The notes: a model not told the origin generated them from the sequence alone. A DNA stretch of 64,000 nucleotides from Pseudomonadales bacterium (GCA_028285415.1 JANQPF010000009.1:434001-498000); one strand, 5' to 3'. Shown: positions 52,778-61,325, numbered from the stretch's first letter. Program-made: numbers and translations.

Positions 52778-53632
52778 TCAAGCCTCCAGAAACGACATTA
52801 CCGCCTGGTTATACGCGACGGGGTTGTCCTCGTGCATGATGTGCGATGCGTTTGGTATGTTGGCTCGTTCGCAATGTGGCAGCAGGTCTGCCAACCTGTC
52901 GGTAAGACGATGGAACATGACCGGGCTTTGGGCCCCGGTGACCAGGAGCGTCTGGGCACTCACGTTCCGCACATCGTTTTCGTCCAACGGGGTCATGAAG
53001 CTCTCACTGAGCAATTCAGCCTTACTGCTGTTTAGTCGGACTTGCTCCAAGCGCCTCGGCGAAAGGTTTTCGAACGCGTTTTGCCCGAGCACGGCTTTCC
53101 CGAAGTGAGCCGTTGCCGCCTCCATATCGTCTTTTCTCGCTGCAGAGGAGGCGGGCGCGAGGCCGGTGGCAGCGAACCGGATGATGGGTATCGCAGTTTT
53201 GGGTCTCGTCACCAACAACTCGAGTATTTCCTGCGGTCTGGGAGGAAAGCTTGTGAACAGCGGGATGACTGGAGGTTCAGCCAGCACCAGACGGCCAACG
53301 AGATCCGGCTTTCTTATCGCCACCATCAGAGCCAGATACGCCCCGTATGAGTGGCCGACAAGATGAGCACCCGCCAACTCCAGCTGTTGAAGCAACCGTT
53401 CCAGATCGTCTACCTGGGCTGACATCGCGTAGTCGGCACCATCGTTGGCCGGCTCGTTCGGCCAATGAAAACGTCGGCTGTAGCTGATTACCCGAAAACG
53501 GGATTGGAATACTTCCGCTTGTTGCTCCCAGGTTCTGAAGTCACTCGCCGAGCCATGGACGAGCACAACGGGCTGTCCGCTGCCGGTGTCGTTGTACTCG
53601 AGCGTGGTGGATTGCAGGGTGAGTTTCGCCAC
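52778..53632 (-). CDS. Alpha/beta hydrolase
   Basis: About 284 residues from GTG 53632, which has GGAGG at optimal distance; upstream ATG 53662 or 53707 lack this. Lipase/esterase fold: oxyanion motif VVLVHGSASDFRTWEQQ, nucleophile elbow LVGHSYGAYLAL, and C-terminal NASHIMHEDNP with the catalytic His. No signal peptide. Substrate unknown. Lies next to the LysR gene on the same strand (96 bases). Confidence 0.88.
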   Translation of the reverse strand: MAKLTLQSTTLEYNDTGSGQPVVLVHGSASDFRTWEQQAEVFQSRFRVISYSRRFHWPNEPANDGADYAMSAQVDDLERLLQQLELAGAHLVGHSYGAYLALMVAIRKPDLVGRLVLAEPPVIPLFTSFPPRPQEILELLVTRPKTAIPIIRFAATGLAPASSAARKDDMEAATAHFGKAVLGQNAFENLSPRRLEQVRLNSSKAELLSESFMTPLDENDVRNVSAQTLLVTGAQSPVMFHRLTDRLADLLPHCERANIPNASHIMHEDNPVAYNQAVMSFLEA

Positions 53633-53727
53633 GCCATCCTCCAACCAAATCGTCAGCAACATGATAGCGCGCTGAATACGCGGGGACAGCAAGACGTCAC
53701 TGGCCATCGAGGTCGCAAGTGGGGGGT

Positions 53728-54627
53728 CTACGGGGCGGCGGATTCAGCCAGGTGGCCCGCCATGTGGTCGATGAACAATCGAACGTTGAGCGGGATAAAC
53801 TCGCGGTGCGGATAAACCGCGTAGATCTTGCGGCGATTCGGCGGCTCAAACGCGGCCAACAAGCGTATCAACTCGCCGCGCGCCAGGCTCTCCTGCACCA
53901 GAAAGCTGGCTAAGCGTGCAATGCCCAGACCCTGGATCGCAGCGTTTTTGACGACCAGACCAATCCCGGAGAGGACGCTCTCGACTTCCACCGAGAAGCG
54001 GCGCTTGCCATCGGCGAAGTCCCATTGCAACGTCTCGATGTCCCGCGCACGAATGGTCAGGCACCGGTGATCGCGTAAATCTGCGGGAACCTGAGGCCGG
54101 CCAGCGTCCTCCAAGTATTCAGGACTTGCGCAGACCACCCAGGGATCTTCGGTAAGCGGCCGTGCGACAAAGCCCGCATGCGTGGGCCGCTCAAAGCGGA
54201 CAGCAACGTCCACGCGCTCATCGATCAGGTTGATGGGTCCATCCCCCTGCAAAATCGTCACTTTCACATCGGGATACTGTCGATGAAACGTACCGAGGGC
54301 AGGCACCAGAACGTGCAGCGCAAACGCGTCCGAGCACGCCACCCGCAGCGTCCCCCGGGGAACCGTTGCCGCGTTCTGGGAGGCAAGCTCCGCCTGCTGC
54401 ACCTCCTCCAGTATGGATTGGCCTCTGACATACAGCGACTGGCCGGCATCCGTGACAGAAAGTGATCGTGTCGTTCGATGCAGCAGACGGACGTTCAGTC
54501 GCTCTTCGTAGCGGCTGATGCGCTTACTGACACCAGACGGTGTGATGCCAAGACGCTCGGCGGCTTTGACAAAACTGCCTGCGTCGACGACAGCCTGAAA
54601 GACGAGAAGATCGCTCAGCGGGTCCAT
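53728..54627 (-). CDS. LysR family transcriptional regulator
   Basis: 299 residues, normal length. N-terminal HTH: LLVFQAVVDAGSFVKAAERLGITPSGVSKRISRYEERLNVRLLHRTTRSLSVTDAGQSLY; the rest is the periplasmic-binding-like effector domain. Of the CrgA/AaeR-like subgroup by its VSKRISRYEERL helix. An 8-bp inverted repeat sits directly upstream of the start, fitting autoregulation. The alpha/beta hydrolase follows on the same strand. Confidence 0.93.
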   Translation of the reverse strand: MDPLSDLLVFQAVVDAGSFVKAAERLGITPSGVSKRISRYEERLNVRLLHRTTRSLSVTDAGQSLYVRGQSILEEVQQAELASQNAATVPRGTLRVACSDAFALHVLVPALGTFHRQYPDVKVTILQGDGPINLIDERVDVAVRFERPTHAGFVARPLTEDPWVVCASPEYLEDAGRPQVPADLRDHRCLTIRARDIETLQWDFADGKRRFSVEVESVLSGIGLVVKNAAIQGLGIARLASFLVQESLARGELIRLLAAFEPPNRRKIYAVYPHREFIPLNVRLFIDHMAGHLAESAAP

Positions 54628-54629
54628 GT

Positions 54630-54652
54630 ATTAATGACAAAATTTCATTAAT
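54630..54652. promoter_or_regulatory. LysR-type dyad
   Basis: Perfect 8-bp inverted repeat ATTAATGA / TCATTAAT with a 7-base centre, only 2 bases upstream of the LysR start codon. Fits a LysR autorepression site. Confidence 0.6.
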
Positions 54653-54734
54653 CTAGTGAATCAGTATGTATTTATGCACAAAAAGCGCTGAATTAAAATC
54701 GCCCCTCATTACGCAGAACGAATTCGGAACGAGC

Positions 54735-54947
54735 ATGCGGGACCAATCAGAGGAAAAACCATTGACGTTTCTGGAGGTGTTACAGAGCACACTCTGGGCT
54801 GCGATGGGTGTACAAAAGCACGAAAACCGCGTTAGAGATTTCAGCCGCGGCAATCCGCTTCACTTCATTTTGATGGGCATCGGCTTCACTGCAGTTTTTG
54901 TGCTGGCGATGGTTGCACTCGTACATCTGATACTGATGCAGGCTTAG
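54735..54947 (+). CDS. DUF2970 small membrane protein
   Basis: 70 residues from ATG 54735. TFLEVLQSTLWAAMGVQKHENRVRDFSRGNPLHFILMGIGFTAVFVLAMVALVHLIL has the family pattern: amphipathic N-terminus, an xRDF motif, then one transmembrane helix. Short proteobacterial inner-membrane proteins of unknown role. The longer frame from 54666 adds nothing family-like. Confidence 0.8.
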   Translation: MRDQSEEKPLTFLEVLQSTLWAAMGVQKHENRVRDFSRGNPLHFILMGIGFTAVFVLAMVALVHLILMQA

Positions 54948-54958
54948 ACCGACGCCAA

Positions 54959-55393
54959 TCAACCGCTCTGCCGGACTGTACCCTCGCCTTCTAGGAAAGC
55001 GCCAAAGCGAGAATCTGAGCTTGTGAGCGCTGGCTTGAGCTTGACGTCAATCACGCCCTCGATCCCCGCCCACTTGCCATTGCCGCTCCAGAGCGTGAAC
55101 CGCCCCTGATCCTGTTGGTCCTTCCAATACCAGTCAACTTTGATGTTGATCGTATCGCCATCACCATCTGTCATGGTGCCGTTGCCGAAGCCCGACGTCA
55201 CAATGTGTTCGTCATTGATGTCGTCAACACCCGTAAAGTACACATAAAGATAGGCGTCATCCCGGTCTTCGACGCTGAGCCTTGCAGTGCCTTCGGTCGC
55301 GTAGGTAAATCTCGCGACCCCATCCGGCGCGGCCATCGCTTTGCCCCAATCGGCAACCCCTCCTCCAACTAATACGGCCTTTTGTTCTTTCAT
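54959..55393 (-). CDS. Unknown beta-rich cytosolic protein
   Basis: 144 residues. No signal peptide. The sequence alternates strands with Gly/Asp turns (VARFTYATEGTARLSVEDRDDAYLYVYFTGVDDIN; GTMTDGDGDTINIKVDWYWKDQQDQGRFTLWSGNGKWAGIEGVIDV), like a small lipocalin- or allene-oxide-cyclase-like barrel; WSGxGKWAGIxG is a notable motif. No family named with confidence. A 7-2-7 palindrome upstream and a TetR gene behind it suggest TetR control. Confidence 0.7.
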   Translation of the reverse strand: MKEQKAVLVGGGVADWGKAMAAPDGVARFTYATEGTARLSVEDRDDAYLYVYFTGVDDINDEHIVTSGFGNGTMTDGDGDTINIKVDWYWKDQQDQGRFTLWSGNGKWAGIEGVIDVKLKPALTSSDSRFGAFLEGEGTVRQSG

Positions 55394-55444
55394 TTCGCTC
55401 TACTCACGTTTGGGCTGACACTGAGCGGCATCTTACAACGAATA

Positions 55445-55460
55445 ACTATCATTTGATAGT
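55445..55460. promoter_or_regulatory. 16-bp palindrome upstream of unknown gene
   Basis: ACTATCA-TT-TGATAGT, perfect 7-2-7, between the TetR gene's end and the start of the 144-residue protein. Candidate TetR operator. Confidence 0.65.
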
Positions 55461-55500
55461 ATTTGCAGGTGTAGATCAGCAGTAAGGTCTCGATTGGAAA

Positions 55501-56184
55501 TCAATCAGCGCCGTAGCGCAGCTTAATCGCATCGAGTTTACGCGCGTCGATTTTGAGCGCGTGCATTGCAAGATCGGCGATCTGCTCTGCAATCTTTTCA
55601 GGCGACCGCGTGGGATCGTGGCTGTACCAAGACCATAAAGACTCACCCATACCAAAAACGGTGTGGGTTGCTACTGCCAGGTCTTGGGTTTGGAAGTCAC
55701 CCTGCTTGACCCCTCGAGCTATCAATCGTTGATATCGCTCAATAACCTGGTGGCGGGACTGTGCCACTGCGTCAGCAAGCGGGCCGTTACGCAGCTCGGG
55801 AAGGTGTAGCAATCCGCCAATCCCATAGGGTTCGGTCATGAGGAATAGAAAGTCACATCGCATCAGTAAGTAGAGACTATCCGCAGCACTTTGAGTCTCA
55901 TCATCACTTTTGGGCAGCGCCTCAAACATGCGCTCCGTACTCTTATGAACAAGCTCTTGAAGGATGTGTTCTTTCTTCTTGAAGTGAGAAAACAGAGAAG
56001 GCTGTTTGATGCCAATTGCCTCCGCAATCTGGCGGGTACTGGTTGCGCTGTAACCCTGTTTACTGAACAGCGTAGCAGCCGCGCGGAGCACGTCTTCTCG
56101 CGCAGACTCGACGATCGGTCGTTTGCTGGACCGGGGGCGACCGACCCTGGCTTTGTGTTCTTTGGTCAAACGCTGCTTCGCCAT
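55501..56184 (-). CDS. TetR family transcriptional regulator
   Basis: 227 residues from ATG 56184. HTH: REDVLRAAATLFSKQGYSATSTRQIAEAIGIKQPSLFSHFKKKEHILQELV preceded by a basic arm KARVGRPRSSKRP. The start overlaps the end of the membrane protein gene by 19 bases, so both are one transcript. Targets probably include the unknown gene at 54959, which has a palindrome upstream. Confidence 0.92.
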   Translation of the reverse strand: MAKQRLTKEHKARVGRPRSSKRPIVESAREDVLRAAATLFSKQGYSATSTRQIAEAIGIKQPSLFSHFKKKEHILQELVHKSTERMFEALPKSDDETQSAADSLYLLMRCDFLFLMTEPYGIGGLLHLPELRNGPLADAVAQSRHQVIERYQRLIARGVKQGDFQTQDLAVATHTVFGMGESLWSWYSHDPTRSPEKIAEQIADLAMHALKIDARKLDAIKLRYGAD

Positions 56185-56984
56185 CTGCTGGAACTTTCCG
56201 CGACGACCGCACGAGACAACGACCAAACTTCGCTTTGACCTTTCAGTCGAAACGCCTCAATGGCAAGGAGCAGGATGCTGTAAAGCAACGCGCCCGCGAG
56301 GAAAGCGACGAACGCTCGCACCGAGGTCACTCTGGGCAAGTCACTGATCGCACCCGCGGCGACGATACCGCCCGCGATGTAAGCGAACCCGAGCGCAAAA
56401 ACAGGTTGGGAAATGGTGTAGAAAAAACTGCCGACCCAGCCGATTGCAGTGCTACTCATGAGTAAGAAACGGACGAGTTTGTTGTAGAGCTGAGGTCGGT
56501 CGTGCATCAGCTCATGGTGCAGTCCCAGGAAGTGAGCGGCCATGGCCAACGCAAACAGAATTGCAGGTTCCGGTCGATACAGCGGCTGCTCTGCGAGCAT
56601 GTACCCCACGAACATGGCGTACAGACACATGGAGGCAACAAGCACCCGGTAAGCAGGTCTGGAGTGCCGCCGATCGACCTCGGCAACGCTGAAAACACGT
56701 ATTCCAACATAGACGCAGAATCCCAGCAGCGCCATCAAATAAACATGATTGGTGAGATAGGTTTCAATTGGGCCCGAGGTCACGCTGTCGATGATCGGTT
56801 GCTTGCGCGCCAGGTGCGGAAAGACGTCGATGAACGCGTATGCGATCGCAATACCCGCTATCGCGTTCAGAAGCGTATTGGTGTGGCGGTGAGCACCTAG
56901 AATCGCCTCAGCTCGATAGTGGGCAAAGAGTATTAAAAGCAGACCAAGGAGTGATCCGATGTACGACGACACGACGATTTCCAT
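56166..56984 (-). CDS. Polytopic membrane protein, unknown function
   Basis: 272 residues from ATG 56984 (GTG 56990 alternative). About eight hydrophobic helices, e.g. IGSLLGLLLILFAHY, LNAIAGIAIAYAFIDVFPHLA, VYLMALLGFCVYVGIRVF, ILFALAMAAHFLGLHHELMHD and AFVAFLAGALLYSILLLAIEAF. The intramembrane His in DVFPHLA and AAHFLGLHHELMHD recall ZIP-type metal transporters, but the order is not a clear ZIP match. In operon with the TetR behind it. Confidence 0.72.
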   Translation of the reverse strand: MEIVVSSYIGSLLGLLLILFAHYRAEAILGAHRHTNTLLNAIAGIAIAYAFIDVFPHLARKQPIIDSVTSGPIETYLTNHVYLMALLGFCVYVGIRVFSVAEVDRRHSRPAYRVLVASMCLYAMFVGYMLAEQPLYRPEPAILFALAMAAHFLGLHHELMHDRPQLYNKLVRFLLMSSTAIGWVGSFFYTISQPVFALGFAYIAGGIVAAGAISDLPRVTSVRAFVAFLAGALLYSILLLAIEAFRLKGQSEVWSLSRAVVAESSSRWRSSV

Positions 56985-57156
56985 GACCACTCAACTACCC
57001 GGCAGAGAAGAAGTTCACTGGTGCAGCCCCACCGCCAATCGTGTGGAGCGACCGTTTCCAGGATTAAGGCACCTGGCCCTTCCATGGTACCTCAAATAGC
57101 CTCAACCGCTCCGGTTCGGGCTCCACCCCGTACGCCCATCGGATTGCCAAATTTTT

Positions 57157-57182
57157 GTAAACACTCCTATGCGAGTATTTAC
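57157..57182. promoter_or_regulatory. Inverted repeat, candidate operator
   Basis: GTAAACACTC and GAGTATTTAC, arms pairing at 9 of 10 positions around 6 bases. It lies between the minus-strand membrane/TetR operon and a small plus-strand gene. Regulator unknown. Confidence 0.5.
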
Positions 57183-57213
57183 GCTTGGCACCTCAGCAAT
57201 TGATACTGTCGCC

Positions 57214-57450
57214 ATGGACGAAAACGAGGTCAGACACGAGGTCTACCTGGGTCGGGAGCGGAAAGCGAGTTTCACCACACGCGTTGATGCATTTCGTTTT
57301 GGCGAGGAGCTCGCAGAAAACCATGCCGAACGGGTTGAAGTGGCAAGAAAAAGCCCCTACTCCGCGACCAACTGGTGGCAATTCAATCCGTTTGAAAAAC
57401 GGTGGATCCGCACGAGCCGGGCGCGAGGCGTCTTCGGCTACAAACGCTGA
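57214..57450 (+). CDS. Small hypothetical protein
   Basis: 78 residues from ATG 57214 (ATG 57169 lies in the inverted repeat and is less likely). MDENEVRHEVYLGRERKASFTTRVDAFRFGEELAENHAERVEVARKSPYSATNWWQFNPFEKRWIRT: a charged soluble protein with a WWQFNPFEKRW segment. No family recognised; no good ribosome binding site, so it could be spurious, though composition looks coding. Confidence 0.5.
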   Translation: MDENEVRHEVYLGRERKASFTTRVDAFRFGEELAENHAERVEVARKSPYSATNWWQFNPFEKRWIRTSRARGVFGYKR

Positions 57451-57472
57451 CCAACCTGGTACAAGACTTTCC

Positions 57473-57967
57473 TTAGAAGTCGGCAGGGATAGGACAGTTC
57501 CTGCAGACGCGGTTATCACACAATCGACAGAGCGTTCGGCGTTCCATGTCAGTGGCCTCTAACGAGGACAACATCTTGTGAAGCAGTGATGCCAGCGTTT
57601 CCTGCTCAACTTTCGTGAGCGGGTCCAGCAGTGAACCAACGGCGGCAAGCCGCTTCGCTAAAATTTCCTCACGGAGCGCTTTGCCCTCACGCGTGGCATA
57701 GAGCGCAATCTCGCGCTTGTCGTTGCCTTCACGTCGCACAACCAGGCCATCTTCAACAAGTCGGTCGACAAGGCGTACCGTCCCGGAGTGTGATAGTCCG
57801 AGAACCCGTCTGAGCTGGTCGTTTGTCGGGCCCAGGTCGTAGCCGATGACGACCAGGGCAGCGGGTGTTTCCCCGGCATGTTTCAGTATTTCGCGAGCGC
57901 TGTCCTCGATCCGATCGGCAACCGCGAGCCCGACAACCCCAAGCAGATTTGAAGTTCGCTTTGTCAT
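57473..57967 (-). CDS. MarR family regulator with C-terminal Cys cluster
   Basis: 164 residues from ATG 57967; an upstream GTG (58048) would run through the operators. Winged helix: LGPTNDQLRRVLGLSHSGTVRLVDRLVEDGLVVRREGNDKREIALYATREGKAL. The C-terminus reads LCRLCDNRVCRNCPIP, two CxxC pairs that could bind zinc or sense oxidants. Divergent from a DUF3237 gene with two palindromes in the gap. Likely represses that gene and itself. Confidence 0.9.
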   Translation of the reverse strand: MTKRTSNLLGVVGLAVADRIEDSAREILKHAGETPAALVVIGYDLGPTNDQLRRVLGLSHSGTVRLVDRLVEDGLVVRREGNDKREIALYATREGKALREEILAKRLAAVGSLLDPLTKVEQETLASLLHKMLSSLEATDMERRTLCRLCDNRVCRNCPIPADF

Positions 57968-58012
57968 GCGCAGCAAGGTATGTGGCGCACCCGCGAATTT
58001 CAACTTGACAAT

Positions 58013-58050
58013 ATGTGTGTAGCACACATTAATATGTGTGGAGCGCACAC
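58013..58050. promoter_or_regulatory. Tandem MarR operators
   Basis: ATGTGTG-TAG-CACACAT (58013-58029, perfect 7-3-7) and a second copy 21 bases on, ATGTGTG-GAG-CGCACAC (58034-58050, 5 of 7 arm matches). Spacing equals two helical turns. Lies between the MarR and DUF3237 starts. Confidence 0.8.
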
Positions 58051-58075
58051 TTTAACTCTTGAAGGGGAAATCGAA

Positions 58076-58594
58076 ATGCTGGACAGCCTTAGATACAGCG
58101 AAGCTGAATGGGACGCAGAAGCGGCGCCTGACCTGGAATTCCTGTTCGAAGCCCGTGTACAACTTCACCTGCCACCGATGGAGACGGGCGCTATGTCCGA
58201 CGGCCAGCGGGTGATCTTTCTTGTCAAAGGCGGGACGTTTGAAGGCCCGCTTCTATCGGGCCGGGTAGTGCCGGATGCCGGTGCGGATTGGATACGTATC
58301 CGCCCGGACGGGACCGGCATGCTCGACGTGCGTTTCTGTCTGGAAACGCACGACAACGCCCTGCTCTATGTGCACTGGGAAGGCCGCGTCTGGACGGCAC
58401 CAGAGGACGCGGAATACGCCTTTGACGTCGAAAAGCCCGATGATCCGGCGGGCGCATGGCGTTACTACTTCCGCGCGGCACCACAGTTTGAGACCGGGGA
58501 CGAACGTTATGCTTGGCTCAACAACATCGTCGCCGTATCCAAGTCCAGAACCGGGAACGGCGGGCCGATTCACCGCGTATTCGCCGTCAGGTAA
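58076..58594 (+). CDS. DUF3237 family protein
   Basis: 172 residues from ATG 58076 after GAAGGGGA. DLEFLFEARVQLHLPPMETGAMSDGQRVIFLVKGGTFEGPLLSGRVVPDAGADWIRIRPDGTGMLDVRFCLETHDNALLYVHWEGR and the C-terminal FRAAPQFETGDERYAWLNNIVAVS are the full DUF3237 domain, a beta-barrel family of unknown enzymatic role often near aromatic catabolism genes. Regulated by the divergent MarR via the tandem operators. Confidence 0.88.
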   Translation: MLDSLRYSEAEWDAEAAPDLEFLFEARVQLHLPPMETGAMSDGQRVIFLVKGGTFEGPLLSGRVVPDAGADWIRIRPDGTGMLDVRFCLETHDNALLYVHWEGRVWTAPEDAEYAFDVEKPDDPAGAWRYYFRAAPQFETGDERYAWLNNIVAVSKSRTGNGGPIHRVFAVR

Positions 58595-58634
58595 GGTTGA
58601 GAGAGGAAATTCATTCACTCGAGAGCGAAGCCCA

Positions 58635-59210
58635 TTGACCACTTACGAAGTTAAAGCACTCGATACGGAAACCTGGCCAGACTTCGAACGACTGGTCGAA
58701 GCGAACAACGGTGTCTGGGGCGGGTGCTGGTGCATGTGGTACCACGGCAAGGATGCCTGCGTCGAAGACACTCCGGCGGCACGCCGGCAGGCGAAAGAGT
58801 GCCGGATACGGGACGGTCGGGCTCACGCGGCCCTGGTGTACGATGGCACGGAATGTGTGGGTTGGTGTCAGTTCGGATCGCCGGCGGAGCTTCCGCGGAT
58901 CCACAATCACCGTGCCTACATGGCGACCAGCCCGGCACTACCCCACTGGCGAATCACCTGTTTCTTCGTCGACAAAGGGTACCGTGGCAAGGGGGTCTCC
59001 GCCGCAGCGCTCGAGGGTGCAATTAAACAAATCAAGCAGCTGGGCGGCGGACGTATTGAGGGTTACCCAGAAAACACGGCGCGTCGCAAAACCTCTGCCG
59101 CATTCCTGTTCAACGGTGCGCTCAGCACCTTCGAGCGTCTTGGTTTCAAACCTGAGCGCAAGATTGGCAAACACAGATGGGTGGTTACCCGGACCGTGCG
59201 AAAAACCTAG
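58635..59210 (+). CDS. GNAT family N-acetyltransferase
   Basis: About 191 residues; no in-frame ATG, TTG 58635 is the best start. PHWRITCFFVDKGYRGKGVSAAALEGAIKQIKQLGGGRIEGYPEN carries the acetyl-CoA motif (RGKGVSAA), and STFERLGFKPERKIGKHRWVVTRTV the C-terminal strand. A Cys/Trp-rich WGGCWCMWYHGKD near residue 30 is typical of a known GNAT subgroup. Substrate unknown. 40 bases after the DUF3237 gene, so perhaps in its transcript. Confidence 0.85.
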   Translation: MTTYEVKALDTETWPDFERLVEANNGVWGGCWCMWYHGKDACVEDTPAARRQAKECRIRDGRAHAALVYDGTECVGWCQFGSPAELPRIHNHRAYMATSPALPHWRITCFFVDKGYRGKGVSAAALEGAIKQIKQLGGGRIEGYPENTARRKTSAAFLFNGALSTFERLGFKPERKIGKHRWVVTRTVRKT

Positions 59211-59313
59211 TCTGCGACAACGGTTCGTTTCTCTTTTATATGAACGCGTTCGATTAATCAGAGTTGTGAGCACACGCGCCGGGGTGTCGCGCAACCATCG
59301 CCGGACATCAGCT

Positions 59314-59928
59314 CTACTCTCCAGAGAGTACCAACCAATCCAACATCGCGACGATCATCAGGTTCGGTATCTTGTCTGATGGATCCAACGCGAGGCGGTG
59401 CAGATTGATCGGCAACGCAAGGCTGCCATGAATCGCCGATATCACCGTCTGCGTCAGCTCATCCAGGTCCCCTTCCCGGAACATGCCGCTACGTTGTCCC
59501 TCGCGGATGGTGGTTCTGTAGAGCTGAAAGAACCGGTCCGTCTCGAGCGCTACCTGCGGCGGCGGCTCAACGGCTTCCGGTCGTACAAACAGGAAAGAAT
59601 TGCGGAAGACAGAGGCATTCTTCCCGGAAAACTCAACATAAGCCTGCATCAGCGCCCGCAGCCTCTCTTTCGGGCAGTCGATTTCCGACGCCAGCACTTC
59701 CATGTGAGCAACGAGATGCCTGACAGGCTCCCGCCACAAGGACTGCATCAGCTCGCTCAAACTTCCGAAGTAGGCATAAAGGGTGCCCACGGAAACACCC
59801 GCCTCCGCCGCAACACCCCTGGCGGATAGCTTCGAGGGCCCCTGTTCCCTGTAAAGCTTCGACGCGGCTGCTCGGATTTTCCTGCGGATTGCGCTTTTTT
59901 GTTCAGATGAGTGTGCGGGTCTTGGCAT
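59314..59928 (-). CDS. TetR family transcriptional regulator
   Basis: 204 residues. HTH: IRRKIRAAASKLYREQGPSKLSARGVAAEAGVSVGTLYAYFGSLSELMQSLW, standard TetR. Divergent from the sterol-desaturase-family gene, with a 14-bp palindrome overlapping that gene's promoter, so it most probably represses it. Confidence 0.92.
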   Translation of the reverse strand: MPRPAHSSEQKSAIRRKIRAAASKLYREQGPSKLSARGVAAEAGVSVGTLYAYFGSLSELMQSLWREPVRHLVAHMEVLASEIDCPKERLRALMQAYVEFSGKNASVFRNSFLFVRPEAVEPPPQVALETDRFFQLYRTTIREGQRSGMFREGDLDELTQTVISAIHGSLALPINLHRLALDPSDKIPNLMIVAMLDWLVLSGE

Positions 59929-59998
59929 CCGCTCATTGTATCAAGAGATCGGCAGCGTTTACTCGTGTCCCGAAGCAAAGCAAGCCTCCACCGAGCGG

Positions 59999-60039
59999 TT
60001 GACAACGTGTCGTGCACTTCATATTATGAACATGTTCAT
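59999..60039 (+). promoter_or_regulatory. Sigma70 promoter overlapped by TetR operator
   Basis: TTGACA (59999-60004), exact 17-base spacer, TATTAT (60022-60027). A perfect 14-bp palindrome ATGAACATGTTCAT (60026-60039) starts on the -10 and covers the transcription start, the classic geometry for repression. ATG 60104 lies about 70 bases downstream. Confidence 0.85.
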
Positions 60040-60103
60040 TTTATTAATTCTCCCCCATGGTTCCATAAGTAAGCGGGAGCCACCTTACGTTCAGGACAAC
60101 ATC

Positions 60104-61255
60104 ATGACTGCGACAGGCAACCAGAGCATCAATAACCGGACCCTTCCGGAACTCAGTCCAACAGCAAAAAAAATCGAGCACTGGCTGGGTATGCCGTTCA
60201 ACGTGCTGGAACGGGTTGGATACCACGTTGCCGCTCGTCCCATGCAGTATCTGCTGAGAAAAATCGACGCGCTTTCCTATCGCATCGAGGGGACGCTGTT
60301 TCGCAAGATCCTGACCCACGCGATCTTTCCGGTTGTCATCGTCATCACGGCAATCATCGGCGTCGAGTTTGCCGAGCAAGGGGTCACCTTTGGCTCGCTG
60401 ACCGCTTTGACCCTGATCCTACTCAGCTACGGCCTGATTTTTGCGCCGATCGAAAGGCTGATCCCGTGGAGTCGCGCGTGGCTTGAAGGCGGTAACGACT
60501 TTTCCGTGGACCTGATGATGTACTACTCCGGCATTTTCTGGAGCGTGGTATCGGGCTTCGTGGTCAAGGTGCTGCTGTTTGCGCAGATTCTGGCTTGGCT
60601 CGAACCGTACGGTCACAGCCTATGGCCTTCACAGCTGCCATTGATTGCACAGGTCTTTCTGTTCCTGCTGCTCAAAGACTTCTTCCGCTATTGGTATCAC
60701 CGATGGATGCATGAAATTCCTTTCATGTGGCGATGGCATGCGGTTCATCACTCGGTTGAGCGACTTTACTGGCTGAACGGTATTCGCAGCCACCCTCTGG
60801 AGCTCTTCGTGCAAACGTTGATCTGGGCAATTCCGTTAGCGCTCCTCCAGCCATCAGCGGAAGTGGCGATGATCGGCGTGCTCATGTCGTTGTCTATCGG
60901 TGTGTTTCAGCACGCCAACATCGACGCAAAGCTCGGCTTCTGGGAGTACATCTTCTCCATTGGAGACAACCATCGCTACCATCACTACAACACGGATGGC
61001 ATCGGTGACTCGAACTATGGCGGTGACTTCATCCTGTGGGACATCCTCTTCGGGACGTTCCACAATCCGAGAGGTGAGCGGCCGTTGGAAAACATCGGCA
61101 TTGGATCATCGCCCAACTACCCGCAAAACATGGCTGGCCTCTTGATTGCGCCGTTCTTGCCGGACCAGAAAGTCTTCGGCCCCGCGTCCAGCGACGAAAC
61201 GAGCAGTAACGTGACCGCAAACACCGACGCAGGCGTCGCCGGTGCGGCGAGCTGA
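60104..61255 (+). CDS. Sterol desaturase / fatty acid hydroxylase family membrane di-iron protein
   Basis: About 383 residues from ATG 60104. Several membrane helices and the three His clusters of integral-membrane hydroxylases: YHRWMHE, WHAVHHS and NHRYHHYN, plus HPLEL. Such enzymes use a di-iron centre and O2 to hydroxylate or desaturate lipids or alkyl chains. The C-terminus (PFLPDQKVFGPASSDETSS...) is a short polar tail. Under a strong promoter and TetR operator, so inducible, perhaps by a lipid-like ligand (inference). Confidence 0.9.
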   Translation: MTATGNQSINNRTLPELSPTAKKIEHWLGMPFNVLERVGYHVAARPMQYLLRKIDALSYRIEGTLFRKILTHAIFPVVIVITAIIGVEFAEQGVTFGSLTALTLILLSYGLIFAPIERLIPWSRAWLEGGNDFSVDLMMYYSGIFWSVVSGFVVKVLLFAQILAWLEPYGHSLWPSQLPLIAQVFLFLLLKDFFRYWYHRWMHEIPFMWRWHAVHHSVERLYWLNGIRSHPLELFVQTLIWAIPLALLQPSAEVAMIGVLMSLSIGVFQHANIDAKLGFWEYIFSIGDNHRYHHYNTDGIGDSNYGGDFILWDILFGTFHNPRGERPLENIGIGSSPNYPQNMAGLLIAPFLPDQKVFGPASSDETSSNVTANTDAGVAGAAS

Positions 61256-61260
61256 ACCCT

Positions 61261-61301
61261 GAAGGGCATCCACGGGCGAACCCCCGGTTCGCCCGCCCTT
61301 C
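61261..61301. terminator. Nested hairpin in convergent gap
   Basis: Inner perfect stem GGGCGAACC / GGTTCGCCC with 3-base loop (61274-61294), enclosed by GAAGGGC / GCCCTTC (61261-61301). Between the convergent hydroxylase and DUF5666 genes; no T-run, but the position suits a two-way transcription barrier. Confidence 0.6.
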
Positions 61302-61325
61302 GAAACCCAACCCAAGGGCCGGGAT

